The notes under the pieces: generated by a model | Databases searched by the model: none | Told to the model about the DNA's origin: nothing | The model's input: the letters and a program-made list of their open reading frames with translations, nothing else | Assembly (NCBI GenBank): GCA_019843655.1 | Contig: JACDQD010000006.1 | Coordinates: 26,554,246-26,618,245 of the forward strand | From: Lethocerus indicus | Lineage: Eukaryota > Arthropoda > Insecta > Hemiptera > Belostomatidae | Length of the DNA: 64,000 nucleotides | Direction: 5' to 3' | Shown: positions 48,362-61,612 of the stretch, piece after piece | How positions within the stretch are numbered: the first letter of the stretch is position 1 | How the letters are laid out: the number at the start of each line of letters is the position of its first letter | Translations under genes and position numbers: made by a program

Positions 48362-49141
48362 AATAAAAATTAAGCTCTATTTTTTTTCAATTGTATCTCT
48401 ATACATGAAACCTGTTAAATCGACTTGAGGTCTATTCAGACATTCAGAAGGGAAGATTTACACAATGCGAACTTTAGCGTACTGCTTCTGGCCATATTTG
48501 ATCTTGCTAGAATTTGGGAGTGATTTAATTTCAATACTGCATCTTAAAATGTTTATATTCTTGTTAGGATTATTAATTATACATTCGCAAATATTATTAG
48601 TTTGGTACTCTTTTTTTTCTCGTTCTTTTGCGTAAGCACTCTGTCTCTGGACCGTGAAACCGTTCGCATATTCTACTGAACTGGAGGAAACTATCCAGGA
48701 GGGTATATATATATATTAGTATACGTGTGTATAAAAGTAAATACAGGCTAATTTGCATGAGCAGTGGCATTCAGAAGGGTTTATATTCCTCAAAATGCAC
48801 AATTAAAGGCCGGCTCATATCTCAAGATGTATAACGATAATGTGCACGCGAGGGGGAACTGCCGGCTGTATAAGTTTAATCGCGGCCGGCACGTTTCTGA
48901 GAACCGGGCACAACTTTCAAGATGCTAACGAAGCTATTAAGGTCTCAAAGGAGTCGGGGGCTGATATTTGGATAGCCTTTGAAAGGGGCGAAGGACACCG
49001 GGCGTCCATTCTGTTGCTTTATCGGACGTTTTTACATGTTAATAAAGGGGAGTATTGGTTCGAATTAATATGCTCTTCCGATATCCTTAAAAGTGTAAAA
49101 TACCATATCATTACGGTACAAATGATATACGGTCTCATGCT
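48362..49141. other. Non-coding stretch upstream of CUB exon A
   Basis: A 116-codon frame at 48840-49190 has no recognised family. A short AT run lies at 48706-48717. Confidence 0.5.
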
Positions 49142-49449
49142 ACATAGATTTAACTCGATTGAATTATATACGCTTGGAGTCCGTGATTGAATAGCGGACT
49201 AGTAATTCAGGGACCCGATTAAAAACAGATATATGTGTGGATTTAGTAAGAACACATTAACAGACAAGAGAATATCATTATCTTGGGCACAGTGACTCTA
49301 ATCATACACAGCAATAAAAATTAACGGCCCTGAATTATTTAATTAGCCTGCAATGGGGGATGGTGATTCGACGGCGCTGACTGATACTAAGCCCGCAGAG
49401 ACGGCACGCGCTGCAGGCCTAGACTAAACAGCCCCTCGCTATCTTACCG
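49142..49449. repeat. Second copy of the 340-bp-type repeat
   Basis: Matches 43625-43842 through aactcgattgaattat, gaatagcggacta, cggcgctgactgatactaag and agactaaacagcccctcgct, with a 60-80 bp insertion (atcattatcttgggcacagt to ttagcctgcaatgggg). Not tandem here. Confidence 0.8.
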
Positions 49450-51205
49450 AATAAAAATATTAATGGACGGAAATGAGGTTCTGAATTCAAATATATTTTA
49501 AATACTTGAACCTATTGACAACCATACTGCATAGAAAACCTCGGGCTCTGACTTTTGCTCTAACGCAGAATGATTCTTTCACAAAATGTTCCTGCAATCA
49601 AGGTTGAACCGATAACTCAGGTTGGAATGCACTTATAAGAATTGAATGATTCATTTTATCATTCGAGGAAATATATTAGCAAAGGTCAAAGGTCCGTGGG
49701 GCCGCAGGATCCACTTCACTTTGACCTAAATTCGATTGATGGCAGCGACTTAATAAAAGACAATACGAGCAGGAATTAAAAAAAAATTTAATAAATAAAA
49801 ACTATTATAAAACATTAATCGTAATTGTTTTATAGTGGTTTAGTTGTTGGTTACCGGTTATATTTATCCCCCACAATTTATTCTCCCCAAAAAATGTTTA
49901 ATACCCTTAAGTTTCATTAATAAAAAATAAGTTCCGCGCTTAAATCGCATCTTTCGATCCTAACCCTTCCGTATTTTTTTTTGAAGCGCACAGAACTTGA
50001 AAATGTTAACTAAGCATGAACGGTCCAGAAGCTATTAAATGGCCGGCGACGCGCCCCTTTTTTAAACAGGCTGAAATACTCAATGCAATTGCTGTACAAA
50101 TATTAGTTATTCAAAATTATTCCTCCGAAACGCTTTCTTAATTAATCTATGCTTATAAATTCAAAGAGGGTTGTTTAATATTTATAGGGGGCTTTAATTA
50201 ACGGGGGCGGGGCGACTATCTTTCTTATATAAAGACTAGTATTGAATAAGAAGGAAATGAATATTACCGAGTGACAGTCCTGAAATTGTCTCGATCGATT
50301 CCTATTTTCCTCATACATTATTTGAATATCAATGAATTAAAAAAAAATTTCTAACACGCGGTCTATCTGGGAGCGGAGACAAAATATCTAACAAAAGTAT
50401 TTTCCAACCCTGTAAATCCCCGTTGACTCATTTTTCTATAGGAAATTGTAAACTAATATTAATTTGTCCAGTTGAAAGATAAAAGTTGTATAATACTGAA
50501 TCCGTAATAATCTAAGTACGCGTACGGTTGGGTAGAGTACTCGCAGTTGACCGAACGCGAATGAAGTACTGTGGCATGAAGTAATATGCAAATTGCCACG
50601 TGTCTAGGAAGAAGACTGGTAATTCTTCTGTTAATTGGTAAAGAAGAGCGTCAATAAAGCAGTAGGACTGACACGTGTTGCTCCCGCCGCCATGAGTTAC
50701 ACTCGGCGCGCTTCTCCCAAGGCCCAAGTTTAATTATTCATCCCTCGAATACTTGTTGTGCACTTTAATACCCCGCCTATTATACTTTCCGCCTCTCCCG
50801 CCCCCCGCTTTTAACCCGGCAGTTCACTTTTACAACCGCTCTTTTCCATCCACCCCCCCTCACAGCCCCGAAGCCCCCGTGGGGAATCGATTTCGATTAA
50901 ATGTTGTAGCCTAATAGGTTCCACAACAGCCCTCCACACTAATAAAAAGCCAAACTATGTTACCTGGGAGGGGGGGGGCGGAGGTATATTGGACCCGATA
51001 AGGCTTTTATGTACAGGCCGTGTTGTGTACGGGAAGGTTCTCGATCATAATTGGCCGCAATCTGTTGAATCGTCGGGCGTTTCGGGTACAAATTATAGTT
51101 CAAGGATGCGCCAATATATGTCTGAAACTTTTGTTGACAACATTGTAAGCTTAGAAGAATTAATTTGCCTAATTATACCACTGAAGCGTTTTCGAACTTC
51201 ACTAC
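49450..51205. other. Non-coding stretch
   Basis: No gene recognised. C-rich and G-rich homopolymers lie near 50850 and 50970. Confidence 0.55.
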
Positions 51206-51256
51206 CTACCTTACTCTAGATTTGCTGTTACTCTCCTCTCGCTGGTTTGGTCTGTT

Positions 51257-51293
51257 GCTAGACCGGTTTCGGATGCTCGCCATCTTCAGTAGC
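51257..51293 (-). ncRNA. Hammerhead-like left arm, weakened (copy 10)
   Basis: On the minus strand helix II reads GGC/TCC, losing its third pair; core, stem I and helix III are intact. Activity is uncertain. Confidence 0.55.
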
Positions 51294-51329
51294 GGTCTGA
51301 ACATCCCCCCCCAAAAAAAGAAATAACAA

Positions 51330-51440
<111 letters not shown>

Positions 51441-51523
51441 GACACACTGACAACCACCGCAGTACAAGCGACAGTGACAGTGCAGTGAGGATGACCGAAA
51501 AACATCCAAATAGTGATTAACAC

Positions 51524-51550
51524 CGCTACTGAAGATGGCGAGTGGTCTAG
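51524..51550 (+). ncRNA. Hammerhead-like right arm, deleted (copy 10)
   Basis: An internal loss of ten bases (the GCC side of helix II, GAA and the first strand of helix III) joins gatggcgag to tggtctagc. It cannot fold as a hammerhead. Confidence 0.6.
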
Positions 51551-51650
51551 CAAAAGATCAAACCGGCGAGAGGAGACGGAAACACAACAAATCTATGGTA
51601 TTCCAACCCCTCGCAGATCACAAAACAGGTACGTTAAACTACCTTACTCT

Positions 51651-52311
51651 CTTTTATTAAGATTGGACCAAATATTAAGATTGAATAATTATGTCATGTA
51701 CAAGCATTCCGATGTTTTATTGGGGCGGCGCACTTAAGACGATTGAAATGTAAGCAAATGTGATAAAGCCTTGTGCGCACGAGAGAGAGAGAGAGAGTAT
51801 AAAAATCGACTGCGGTATTTAAGACCTAAGTGAAATAACCTTCGTACAGATCCGTTATCTTCTTAATCGACTCGGCATTCGCCGTAACGAAAACCCTCGT
51901 GGCGGTTGGCACTATAATGAAATCTCTAATTTTGATTGGCTCTAGTTCCGAATCTATTGTTTGGGGGCTGAAGGGGGAGGGTGGACTTATTTTGGAAGTG
52001 GAGTTTTCGTGACAGGGCGACATTTTTCTTGATTGTCTCCAACATGCGAATGGGGCATTAACACATCCAATCGTAAATTCTTGCCCCCGGAGTCCGAAGA
52101 TTGGTATAATTCGGTACCGTTGAAAGCTGGAACGATTTCGGGAGTATAAGTTAAAATATTGGTCCTAAAATAACACCTCTGGCTAACGTAAAGTTTGCTT
52201 CTGTATGAATATTTCTTTAAAGCTATGCAACATTCCTCAGTATTTGTGAGAGGCGTTGTTTACTTTGGAATACCCGTTATGTTTGTCTCTGTCGTTTCAC
52301 ATTTAGTGTCG
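51651..52311. other. Non-coding stretch
   Basis: GA run at 51782-51797; otherwise nothing recognised. Confidence 0.55.
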
Positions 52312-52776
52312 AAGAAATACGGCGCGTCTAAATCTAACCCGCATAACTTCGATTATTAATAAGAAATACGGCGCGTCTAATACTAACCCGCACCACTTCG
52401 ATTATTAATAGGAAATACGGCGCGACTAATACTATCCCACACCACTTCGATTATTAATAAGAAATACGGCGCGTCTAATACTAACCCGCACCACTTCGAT
52501 TATTAATAGGAAATACGGCGTGACTAATACTAACCCGCACCACTTCGATTATTAATAAGAAATACGGCGCGTCTAATACTAACCCACACCACTTCGATTA
52601 TTAATAAGAAATACGGCGTGACTAATACTAACCCGCATAACTTCGATTATTAATAAGAAATACGGCGCGTCTAATACTAACCCATACCACTTCGATTATT
52701 AATAAAAAATACGGCGTGACTAATACTAACCCGCATAACTTCGATTATTAATAAGAACTACGGCGCGTCTAATAAT
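52312..52776. repeat. 49-bp tandem array, about 9.5 units, alternating dimer
   Basis: Monomer of 49 bp with constant text cttcgattattaataagaaa and tacggcg. After the first units, monomers with gcgcgtctaat alternate with gcgtgactaat or gcgcgactaat, so the functional repeat has become a 98-bp dimer. Confidence 0.95.
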
Positions 52777-54467
52777 ACATTTTTTTGGTTCAACTATCGA
52801 GGTTCAGAATAATGGAATAAACTTGTTTTACTTACTTCTGCTTCCGGATTGATCACTCGGATTTTATGCTCGTAAATCAAATTATATATAAAATTCCGAT
52901 ATACACGACGTTAGTCTTGTTAACACTCACCAAAATGTCATAAGAAAGTTTAGAGGGATTTGTAAGTTATTCTGGATTTAGTCCTTATTTCTTTCTAAGA
53001 CGGAGTATCGATCTACAGTTTAAGGGGTCAGAGGGATTCGGATAGCCAGCGGCCAAGACAAATATCCTCTTTTAGTGGATATTAACATCCTACAATCATT
53101 CTAGTCTGAGTGGAGAGCCCCCCCCCACCCGGTTTTTAGTTGGGATGAAGAGATAAATTGAGAATGGCCTTTTTCTGCCCATTCAGAGCTGCGTCTCAGT
53201 TTCTTTTTTTCTCTTTCTTTCTACAGTTCTTTTCGGACAATAAATTATTGGGCTCGGTTTAAAATATAGACGGCTATCTCTGTTCCTTCCTCCCCCCTCC
53301 ATTGGATGTTGATAGTCAAACCTGAAATTGACTCGACTGTTAAAGAAAGGGCCCCTGGTCTTTGACAAAGTTCAATTATTATCCAAAGCCCCTCTTCGTT
53401 ATTCAATTATCAGTGATCAGCGATTCGAACCCAAGATCTTTGATTAAAGGATGCATACCTCCATGTGGACAAAAGAATTACACGTAAAGTCCTCACATAA
53501 AGTTAAAGAGACAGGACTTTCATCACTGGCCAATACCGATATTCGTTCTGCACGACTTTATGACTGTAAATGGGTTGCAATCCTTAAATCTCACGCCCCA
53601 GTGTTACTTATAACGGTGGCAAACAAGAGGGTCGCACAATTTCAAACTAGCGGGGGGCCGTACGGTGAAAATTGTAGGCCTTTCCGACCGAAGTTAACCG
53701 TCGAACCTGGCTTCCATCGGAGGTTCACGACCAAGCTGATAGCCGTTCCAGAATAGGAAATTGGATTTAAAGTGGGTGTACCGGCGTGCTCGTTTCTCCA
53801 CTTGTTGGTTGGGGCGGACGGTCGGTACCCGGCCGAAAACACAAAACCCCGAGCATAACCGTAAATTCGCCACCGGTTAGTTCTACAGCCTGTATATTCG
53901 GTATACGGGCTTTTAGCCCCCGGTAATTTCAGTTGTCGATGACCCGGCGTGTTATTACAACATCCCGAACGGCCGTTAATGAACGAATGAAAATGGAACG
54001 GGCCATTAATGAAGTCGACGAATCCATTCTGATACCGGCGCCATTTTACGCATTTATATTCGAGCCACACGTTACACGCGTCAGAAGTGCACTTCGTGAA
54101 AAGGGTCTCAAAGATCACAAAGGGCAGTGCGCGGGGAAGAGTCCTACCACTTACTTACCTAGCCAGAACTAGAATAATTGAATTGACTAAACAATCGAAC
54201 AAAAATATAAAGAAAGATATAGTATGGCGTAAAATCGTATTAAAATTCAAGCCACGATTAATCCTTGGATTTATGCTAATTTTAATATTTCAATTTTTAA
54301 TCCTAACGATTGAACTACACTATCCTGTAAATTTCATTAATTTATTTGTTTTACTAGCGATGATGAAATACAGAAACCTTTATTCTGTCACGACTGACAT
54401 TTTTGGCGTTTTTACCACTTCTCTTATATAAACATATTTATATTGCTCTGGTTTCTATTTCCTCCAT

Positions 54468-54470
<3 letters not shown>
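52777..54470. other. Non-coding stretch
   Basis: A 158-codon frame at 53642-54118 on the minus strand overlaps others on both strands and has no family resemblance. A box-B-like GGGTTCGAATCG lies on the minus strand near 53420 without a box A. Confidence 0.5.

Positions 54471-54502
<32 letters not shown>
54471..54502. repeat. (AT)n microsatellite
   Basis: 32 bp of uninterrupted TA dinucleotide. Confidence 0.96.
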
Positions 54503-54507
<5 letters not shown>

Positions 54508-57247
54508 CGTTTAAAAAATATATAATTGGCTACATATCACGGGTCAGATGGCACTGGACGGCGCTTGTGTCATTAGAGCCTAGACCAGACACATATATCA
54601 GTATAAACGGTCCCTTGCGCGTAATCTAAAGGAAAAAGTCTGTACGGCCAACGGTGTTTATATTTTTACAATAACGCTTTGAAATAATGTTCCCTGTGGA
54701 ACAACGAATCGCCGGATAGGTACATAAATAATAATTAAAACCGCGCTGGAAGATATTGTTAATTTAAGTTTGTGCTCGGTGGTCTCTGAGGTTTTGAAAT
54801 ATCAAAATTAATAGGTCGCCCACAACACAGCCTTTCGGCCTTATATTAGAACGACTTTGGTTTCACCAATATTGTTGTTCCTTTTCGCTTCTTTCGCTGT
54901 TGTCTGTTTTGCTGAGCATCTGTATTGAGATGAAATAACAGGCTGCTTTTAAAGCGGCCAGGCAAAAATGCCAATAAATAAATGAACAGTCGAGGAAATA
55001 CCGATGTTGGAGAACTAAATAAGAGAAAATTTAAACTACCCACTTTTACATTCCTAAGTGGTCTTAAGACAAGGCAGGAGAACGCATGCGACGTAAGTCC
55101 CTTGGATTAATTTCGTCTAACATTTAACTGCTGAACACTGGCAATTCAGAAACAAATCTGATGAAAAGAAGACTGTGAAGCCCATAAGGCCGTGATTAAG
55201 CGGGGGTCGCTAAACCTGTGGCCGGCCCCACCAAAACTAAGGTACACGTAAAGCTCGAGCACGACACGAACATATTAATCCTGCCGCGCATGTACTTTCG
55301 AAGCAATTAGAGGGTTAACGGCTTAGTCGGGACGATGTTTCGATGGCCGGAGAATTAATTATTGTTTAATGGATAAATCAAAATTTAAATATATGGCGCG
55401 GAAGAGTCCAGATTACCTCTCGTTTAATGCTCGCTTTTGTTAATCAGCCGGTGAAATTACCCTCAGTGAGTCCTCCCCCCCCCATTCCACGGTACAGTTT
55501 CTTTGTTTCGACTTGCATTAATGAAGTTAGGATGAGGTGGAGTAGGGCGGGGAGGAGTGTTTTAGTTTAAACAGCGGCACAATTAGCGGAGGCCCTAGCG
55601 CTAACTAAGACAAGGGTTGGGGGGATGCTGGGGGTGCTCTTAGCCGACTCGAAAGGGCTTAACCTAACGAGGAAAAACACCGACCGACCGACCAATTAGC
55701 ATCTGTTGAGAATTTGCCAATCCAAACAGTTCGCCGGAGCCTCCGACCGAACACTCTTCCGGTGCGTTAATGCTACATAAACAGCGGACAAATTATAGAA
55801 CATCAGTCGAAGAAAAATCCGAAATTTCAGAACATCAAGCTTATAGTTATAAAAATGGAAATGAAAGTCCCACCGCCGGCCTTACTGTGCGAAAGGCTTC
55901 TTCGAGTCGAATGCCGTTTCATTTGAATTATCGATTAAAATGCGAACTGCCATGTTCGAGTCGTTTAAGATACCGTGGCGCTGAATGCGGAATGAGGAAT
56001 GAAATAGGAATGATATTGAACAATTGTCTTCACCTAAGAATTGGACAAGATGACCCGAAATACCGAGTTTCCCATTTCAAATAACTGAGGCCCACTCTAT
56101 TGTAGTTTTTAGTATAAATTAGCAAGTGTTAACAATACCTTTGTTATTGTCGCATATTGGTTCGTTATTCCTCTATTTCCGTTTCGGTGAAAAAAGGCCG
56201 TACATAAAATTTAACGAGTTTCAGAAAATATTCTAAACGAAGCTCCGCATTAGCATCAAGTAGACCGGTTGCTGTATCTACGATTATTCATCAAGTCAGG
56301 GAACAGATATAACCGGTGAATAGCATCTCCCCTTGCCGCCCTCTACTATCTCCTCTCACTTGATTAGCCATCTATCACTTACATTAGATTGGGCACGACT
56401 TCTAATCTCACAATTATCACTAACTTTTGATCCGGTCCAATTAGATGTTCGGGCTACAATTCACTGCACTGTTGTTTGAGACTCGGAGTAAACGGTTTTA
56501 ATTGACCTCGTACTCGAACTGCGAATGGAAAATTCACAAATTATCTGATCAACCTCATACTTATTATTACTTATTTTTGTTAACAAATTGTTATTTGTTA
56601 TATGTGCAAGAACCGAGTTTTGGAATTGTTTTCACATATAAAATATGATATTGTCGGTAAAGATTGTTATGAAAATTAGGGTAAAATATTTTCTATTACT
56701 GCCATTATTAGATGGAATGTATGCTTTGAAATCGTGAATTTAAATGTTGAGAAAAATAATGCTCTCTGAAGCGTTGCTAAATACTCTCGGCGGCGCCTGT
56801 ATAAAGCCTGTACCTTCGCGGTTTCAGAAACACAAATACCGATTTCAAGGTAAAAATTCCAGTACTGTACACATAACTCTGCGTTAGAGCCGAACTAATA
56901 TTCGGCTGAACCGGCGGGGAATCAATCATCAAGGCCGCGGCTCTCGTCTCGGTTGGCCGCCAGAGAAGGCGAATAACAAGTATAAAAAACGACCGCCCGA
57001 TAAACTACACATTTTATTTCTCCCCAGTTGAACTTTATCGCCCAGGGAACAAGACGCATAGCTCGGCCGGTCGAAGACATTGAAAATATGCGCACCTGGA
57101 AAAACGGCCGGGGCAAACAATTATTTCAGCAATGTCCGGGACACGATATGGTGTTAAAACAAATATTAGCACAGAAGGATATCTGACGTTTAAATATAAA
57201 TGACGTTAAATATAATTGCTGAAAGTGTTTGTAGAATGTATTTGACG
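54503..57247. other. Non-coding stretch
   Basis: No gene recognised. Open frames at 55770-56084 (plus) and 56922-57120 (minus) are not recognisable. Confidence 0.5.
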
Positions 57248-57790
57248 GAATCCCCATACCCGACTCAAAGGAATCGACTTAAACAGAAAATTTGGACTCT
57301 TAAGGGCATTACTAAAACTGACATCAAAATTGACCTCAAGTAACAAACTGACAATTTACAAAGCGATACTTAAACCGACACGGACATACGGTATAGAGCT
57401 ATGGGGGTCTACCGAGACGTACGACATCGCTCGCATCCAGAGATTTCAGTCAAAAGTCCTTCGTACCATCCTTGATGCTCCCCCGGTATGTTTCTAACTA
57501 CACAATCCTCAACATACCGACAGTCGGCGAAGTCACAAAATCCCGGTTCCCGAAGTCCCACTTCCGCTTTTCTCCTCATCCTAATCCACTCGTTCAGTCC
57601 CTTTCCTCTCTTACCCATCCACTATCCCCACCAGGACGGCTTAAACGCCGCTTGCCTAGAGATCACCTCGGACAGTAGTTAAAGCGTGTCAAAAAGCGCC
57701 ATCATCTGGTGGTTTTTTATCGCGACAAACACGTGAAAAATATACATGTATCAATTGTACCCATAACTGTAAAGTTGATTGTGCACAATA
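57248..57790 (+). mobile_element. Jockey-clade LINE 3' fragment J8
   Basis: Starts at gaatccccatacccgactca and covers the RT-end coding region (agcgatacttaaaccgacac, tatagagctatgggggtcta, agtcaaaagtccttcgtacc) to ttgattgtgcacaatatg. The most complete of the plus copies; frames are broken by small indels. Confidence 0.88.
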
Positions 57791-60700
57791 TGAAAATTGG
57801 CAATAACTTGCGGTGGGGATAATGATCACAGAAACAATTAATTTTAACACAGCAATCGACAAGTGTGGGCCTACAACGTGTCGGCTACACATGATCAGTG
57901 TAGTTGGGGGTGCGGGGTGAACCTGTTAGATCGCCGGGGGTGGCGTGAGAGCCACCCCTATATCATCCGCCTTATCTGCCCGTTTGCGTTAGCGATGCGC
58001 GTTACGCGCTTTTTTTACCTCGTCAGTTCCCCGCCCCAACCGCCGCCGCCACCCCCTAAAACTCGGACGGGCCCAGATAACATTCCGCAGGGTGGAAGGT
58101 CCGAGGGTTGATTTCTTGTCGCCGCCAGAGGGGTACGGGGTACGGGGCGATAGCGGAAGGTCACGTACGTTCAACTAACCGAAACCTCCCCCAGAGTTTC
58201 CTGAGGCTAATTCGTCGCCGGACTGCCGGCAAAATATGGCCGTTCGCAGTTTCCGACCGAATTCCGATCACGCCCGATTCAATTTTACAGACACGATACT
58301 CTGAAAACTTATTCCAGGGGTTATTTCGGAAAGCACGTATCTGTATGACGGTTCCTTATTCGTTTAATATTAAATTCGTTTAATCCATTTAGGTTTATGT
58401 GCCGGACCGAGTTAACAAAGTCCTAATTATAGCTACAGTGTCCCCCTTCCCTCTCCCGGATTATACAGAGGTTGTCGTCCTTCGGACGAAATTAAATTTC
58501 CCGGGATTTCGAATTTACACGCTGACAAAAGGACGGTTAGCTGCCGGTGGGGCGGGCGGGCGGGGGAGTTTTGGGCCGGGCGAGTTTAAACTCCCCTAAA
58601 TCGCGGGATGGCTTCCTACCTGTAAATTATACAGGCGGGCAATTAGTAGCACTTTGCGGGCGATAACGCTCAACCGAGCCTTTTATCTCTCGGCCCAGCC
58701 ACTCGTTTTATGTGTCTCCCGAGCCCCCCGCCCTCTCCTCGGGGCGTACTCTCAAAGAACAGAAGGCGGCGATGAATTGCCCCGGCTTAGTCCCAGCGCC
58801 GATGTAAATAACGGTAGGGAATTTATACGGCCAAGAGATCCAGTGTGCCTGTCCACCTACCGCACACTCGGTCTGTAAATAGGACGGTTATATTCTCAAA
58901 TATTTGGCCCCCACTGCCGGCGCCAAACCGGTCTAGGTCACCGAGCCTCCAGTTTCCGACTTATAATCGCCTTTATATTTATACAGATTCAATCATATCA
59001 CTTAAACAGTTCCTTAATATTCAGTCCCTTAATAAATTATTGTGACAGTATAATAACCCCGCCTCATTCTTTTGCTTTCAACACACAGCCCGGTGAATGT
59101 TTCTTAAAAATTAGGGCGCGAACTAATTTCATTCCTCTTCATCTTGAGCTCAATCTTGTCGTCCGTTCGAATGTTCTTTGGACATACTCTTCTTCGAATC
59201 CGAGCAAAGCGCCCTGCAACGTGGAGGTATTCGCTGCGTCTGCCGGCGTTCGGGGAAATCTCTCAGAGGGAAAACCTTAATCCAATCGTCCGAAGATAGC
59301 TTTCTCCTCCTTTCCTTGCGAAAAAAAACCCCTTCCTGCGAATCGTCCCAGCTCGCTGCGTAAAAATGGTTTTCTGTTAAAATTGTGAATATACAATTTT
59401 TGAATGTTTGAAGTTCACGTATAGTTCACAGTAGCCTCTACTATCAACGTCGGAGAACGGGCTACGAATAAATAATTATGCAGTTGCAAAATCTGGCGTG
59501 AAATTCGGTGCACCTCAGGGTTTCGAAGTTCGGTCCCGATGCCTTTACTTTGACGGACCTCAGTCTCAGTCTAATTTCGGAACTCCCCTTCAATGATTAA
59601 AACATCGGGGTATTCGTCGCATATTGAAATCCCGGCAGCGTAATTTTCCTTATTCGTAGCTTGAATGAAGACGACACGAACTTCAGAGAACTGAACATAG
59701 AAATAATTATACTTTTGAAGGGTGAACCAGAACTTCCAGAAGTTGAAACGTGGAAATCCTTATGTTTTACGTGACAATTATGGCCACGGATGGTCGGTAA
59801 CGATGTACGGGAGTGTGAGAAACATTTTTAAATATTTAGATGTTTCAAAGTTTCGATATTTCTGCTAAATATTTCACGAATTTAAGATTTAAATACAACC
59901 CTCTATATTTGAAGGCGCCTCCCACGCCAATTCTTCGTCGGAGTATTGAAAGTTCAATGTTACAGGATTGTTTCCTGCATAAGCCGTAAAAAGTGGACAG
60001 GAGGCCAAACTGCATTAATGCAGTTTGTTCACCGGACGGTGAATGGCGTTGCAAACGTCGACCAATAATAGACACCTCTCAACTCAAATATCGGCCCACA
60101 GCAAATGAAGGGAGGCTCCGCATAATCCTCTTACTTACCCTAGAGAAAGCCTAACATTTTGAAATAAAATACAACCCTGTAGGCTTCTGAAAGCCGCGCA
60201 ATAGAAAGGTTTAAAATTTATAAATGAACCAAAGTCTGTTTTATTTTCAATATAAGCTCTTATATAGTATTTAAAGGTTCCCATTATGCCATATACATTT
60301 TAGAGCAGCCTTCATGTCAAGACGTAAGATATTGTGTAAGATAGGTTTGATATTAGGCTTACAAACATATAAATTTAATTGGATACTGATTTTCGGAAGC
60401 GTTGGTTGTATTCAATGTATTTATTCAGCCAAAAAAGTGATAATGAAAATTGAAAAGCTACCGAATATTTGGTTGTAAATTTTCATATGCACCCCCACCC
60501 TAACGCCGGGGTACACTGAAGGAAAACTAATAACCCGCCCAATTTACAACCAACAGAATCGGCCGGCGGCGGCTTTTCGCGGAATTTCACTATCGGGAAA
60601 ACGTTGGCTACAGGAAACGGAAGTCGGGGGAAAAATCGTAAAAAGCGTCCAGTTAATGGCCCGGCCGGCTCCATTTCGTGTCAGCCCACTGAAAGGTTTA

Positions 60701-61318
60701 TTGGTCTTTCGGCCTTTCACTCCCGCCCCGTACAATCTAGAACGAATTTGCGCCCGCCGACCGTTTATTTTTCACTAAACTAATTGGTTATTACCAACCG
60801 GTTGGTATTCGGTCCCGCAGCTTCCGGGTTATGAGACGCTCACGGTTTAACTAATGTTCGCAGAGAGCAGATACTGAAATGAGGTACGGACACTATTCGA
60901 CGCTAAATGAAACAGCAATAAAATAATAAAACACTACAATGGATGTCGGAGAAGCATCCTGTAGGTACTGTATTATTACCGGAGTGATATTAAATTCAAA
61001 ATAAAGTCTCGAACCAATAACACTATGCAACTATATTTGGGACGATCGCGATTATTCGTATCATTAGCAGAAGTAAACTCCGATTTAACACTCGTTTAAT
61101 ACAACCAGCATCACGACAGTAATTGGCCATTTACTAACCTAATCCTACTGACAGTAAACCAAGTATAAAAGCACAATATGCGAATATATTTTTATATATT
61201 TGTTACAATCAACATTTCCATCAGTGTACATAGCCTAGGGCGCACTATTGCAACAGGTGACATAAATTCAAAATACAAAGTTCACTGCCAAAATTCAATT
61301 ATCGCCAATTAGTTTCAC
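57791..61318. other. Non-coding stretch with GC-rich patches
   Basis: GC-rich patches at 57900-58900 and 60480-60740 open many overlapping frames on both strands; none is recognisable. A short accggtctag near 58926 is likely chance. Confidence 0.5.
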
Positions 61319-61612
61319 CTGGACGCGAATCCGGGATCTACTGGTTATAGGGAAAATAGGAAACGGGACAAGCTTAGGTGATTCGAGTGGAATTCTTTTA
61401 TTCATTTTCGCCGTAAGCTCCGTTGCCGCAGTCTCGAGGTCTGTTAATGTCTCGGCGTTTGAACCAGTCGATATGAACTCGAAACTAATGGCAACTGCTC
61501 CGTCGCGAAACTGAAATGACTTCAATGTAACCGGATCCCAATGGGTTAGTGTCCCGTCTGTTATTTCAGATACGCCCGACAATCGATACGAATTTACGTG
61601 TTGAAGTGGCTT
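61319..61612 (-). CDS. Possible exon with SEA-like segment
   Basis: An open minus-strand stretch of 98 codons reads like protein: after SGVSEITDGTLTHWDPV comes FQFRDGAVAISFEF, then a helix-like run NAETLTDLETAATELTAKM. The FRDGAVAISFEF segment resembles the G-S-V-x-V strand of SEA domains, which occur in secreted and membrane proteins. The proposed 3' boundary is a good donor (GTCCAG|GTGAAA) in phase 0. The proposed acceptor before 61612 (aaacacag) lacks a pyrimidine tract, which is the weak point. It lies upstream of CUB exon A on the same strand and could belong to the same gene or another one, but its phase does not join directly to exon A. A fossil open frame is equally possible. Confidence 0.22.

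Noticed and set aside
53410..53435. Box-B-like GGGTTCGAATCG on the minus strand
   Set aside because: No box A and no cloverleaf; could be an old tRNA-derived SINE piece, but this is not supportable.
53642..54118. 158-codon minus-strand open frame
   Set aside because: It has no recognisable domain, overlaps frames on the other strand, and has unordered composition; likely chance.
58920..58935. accggtctag resembling helix III and stem I of the ribozyme
   Set aside because: The rest of the hammerhead is absent; chance match in GC-rich DNA.
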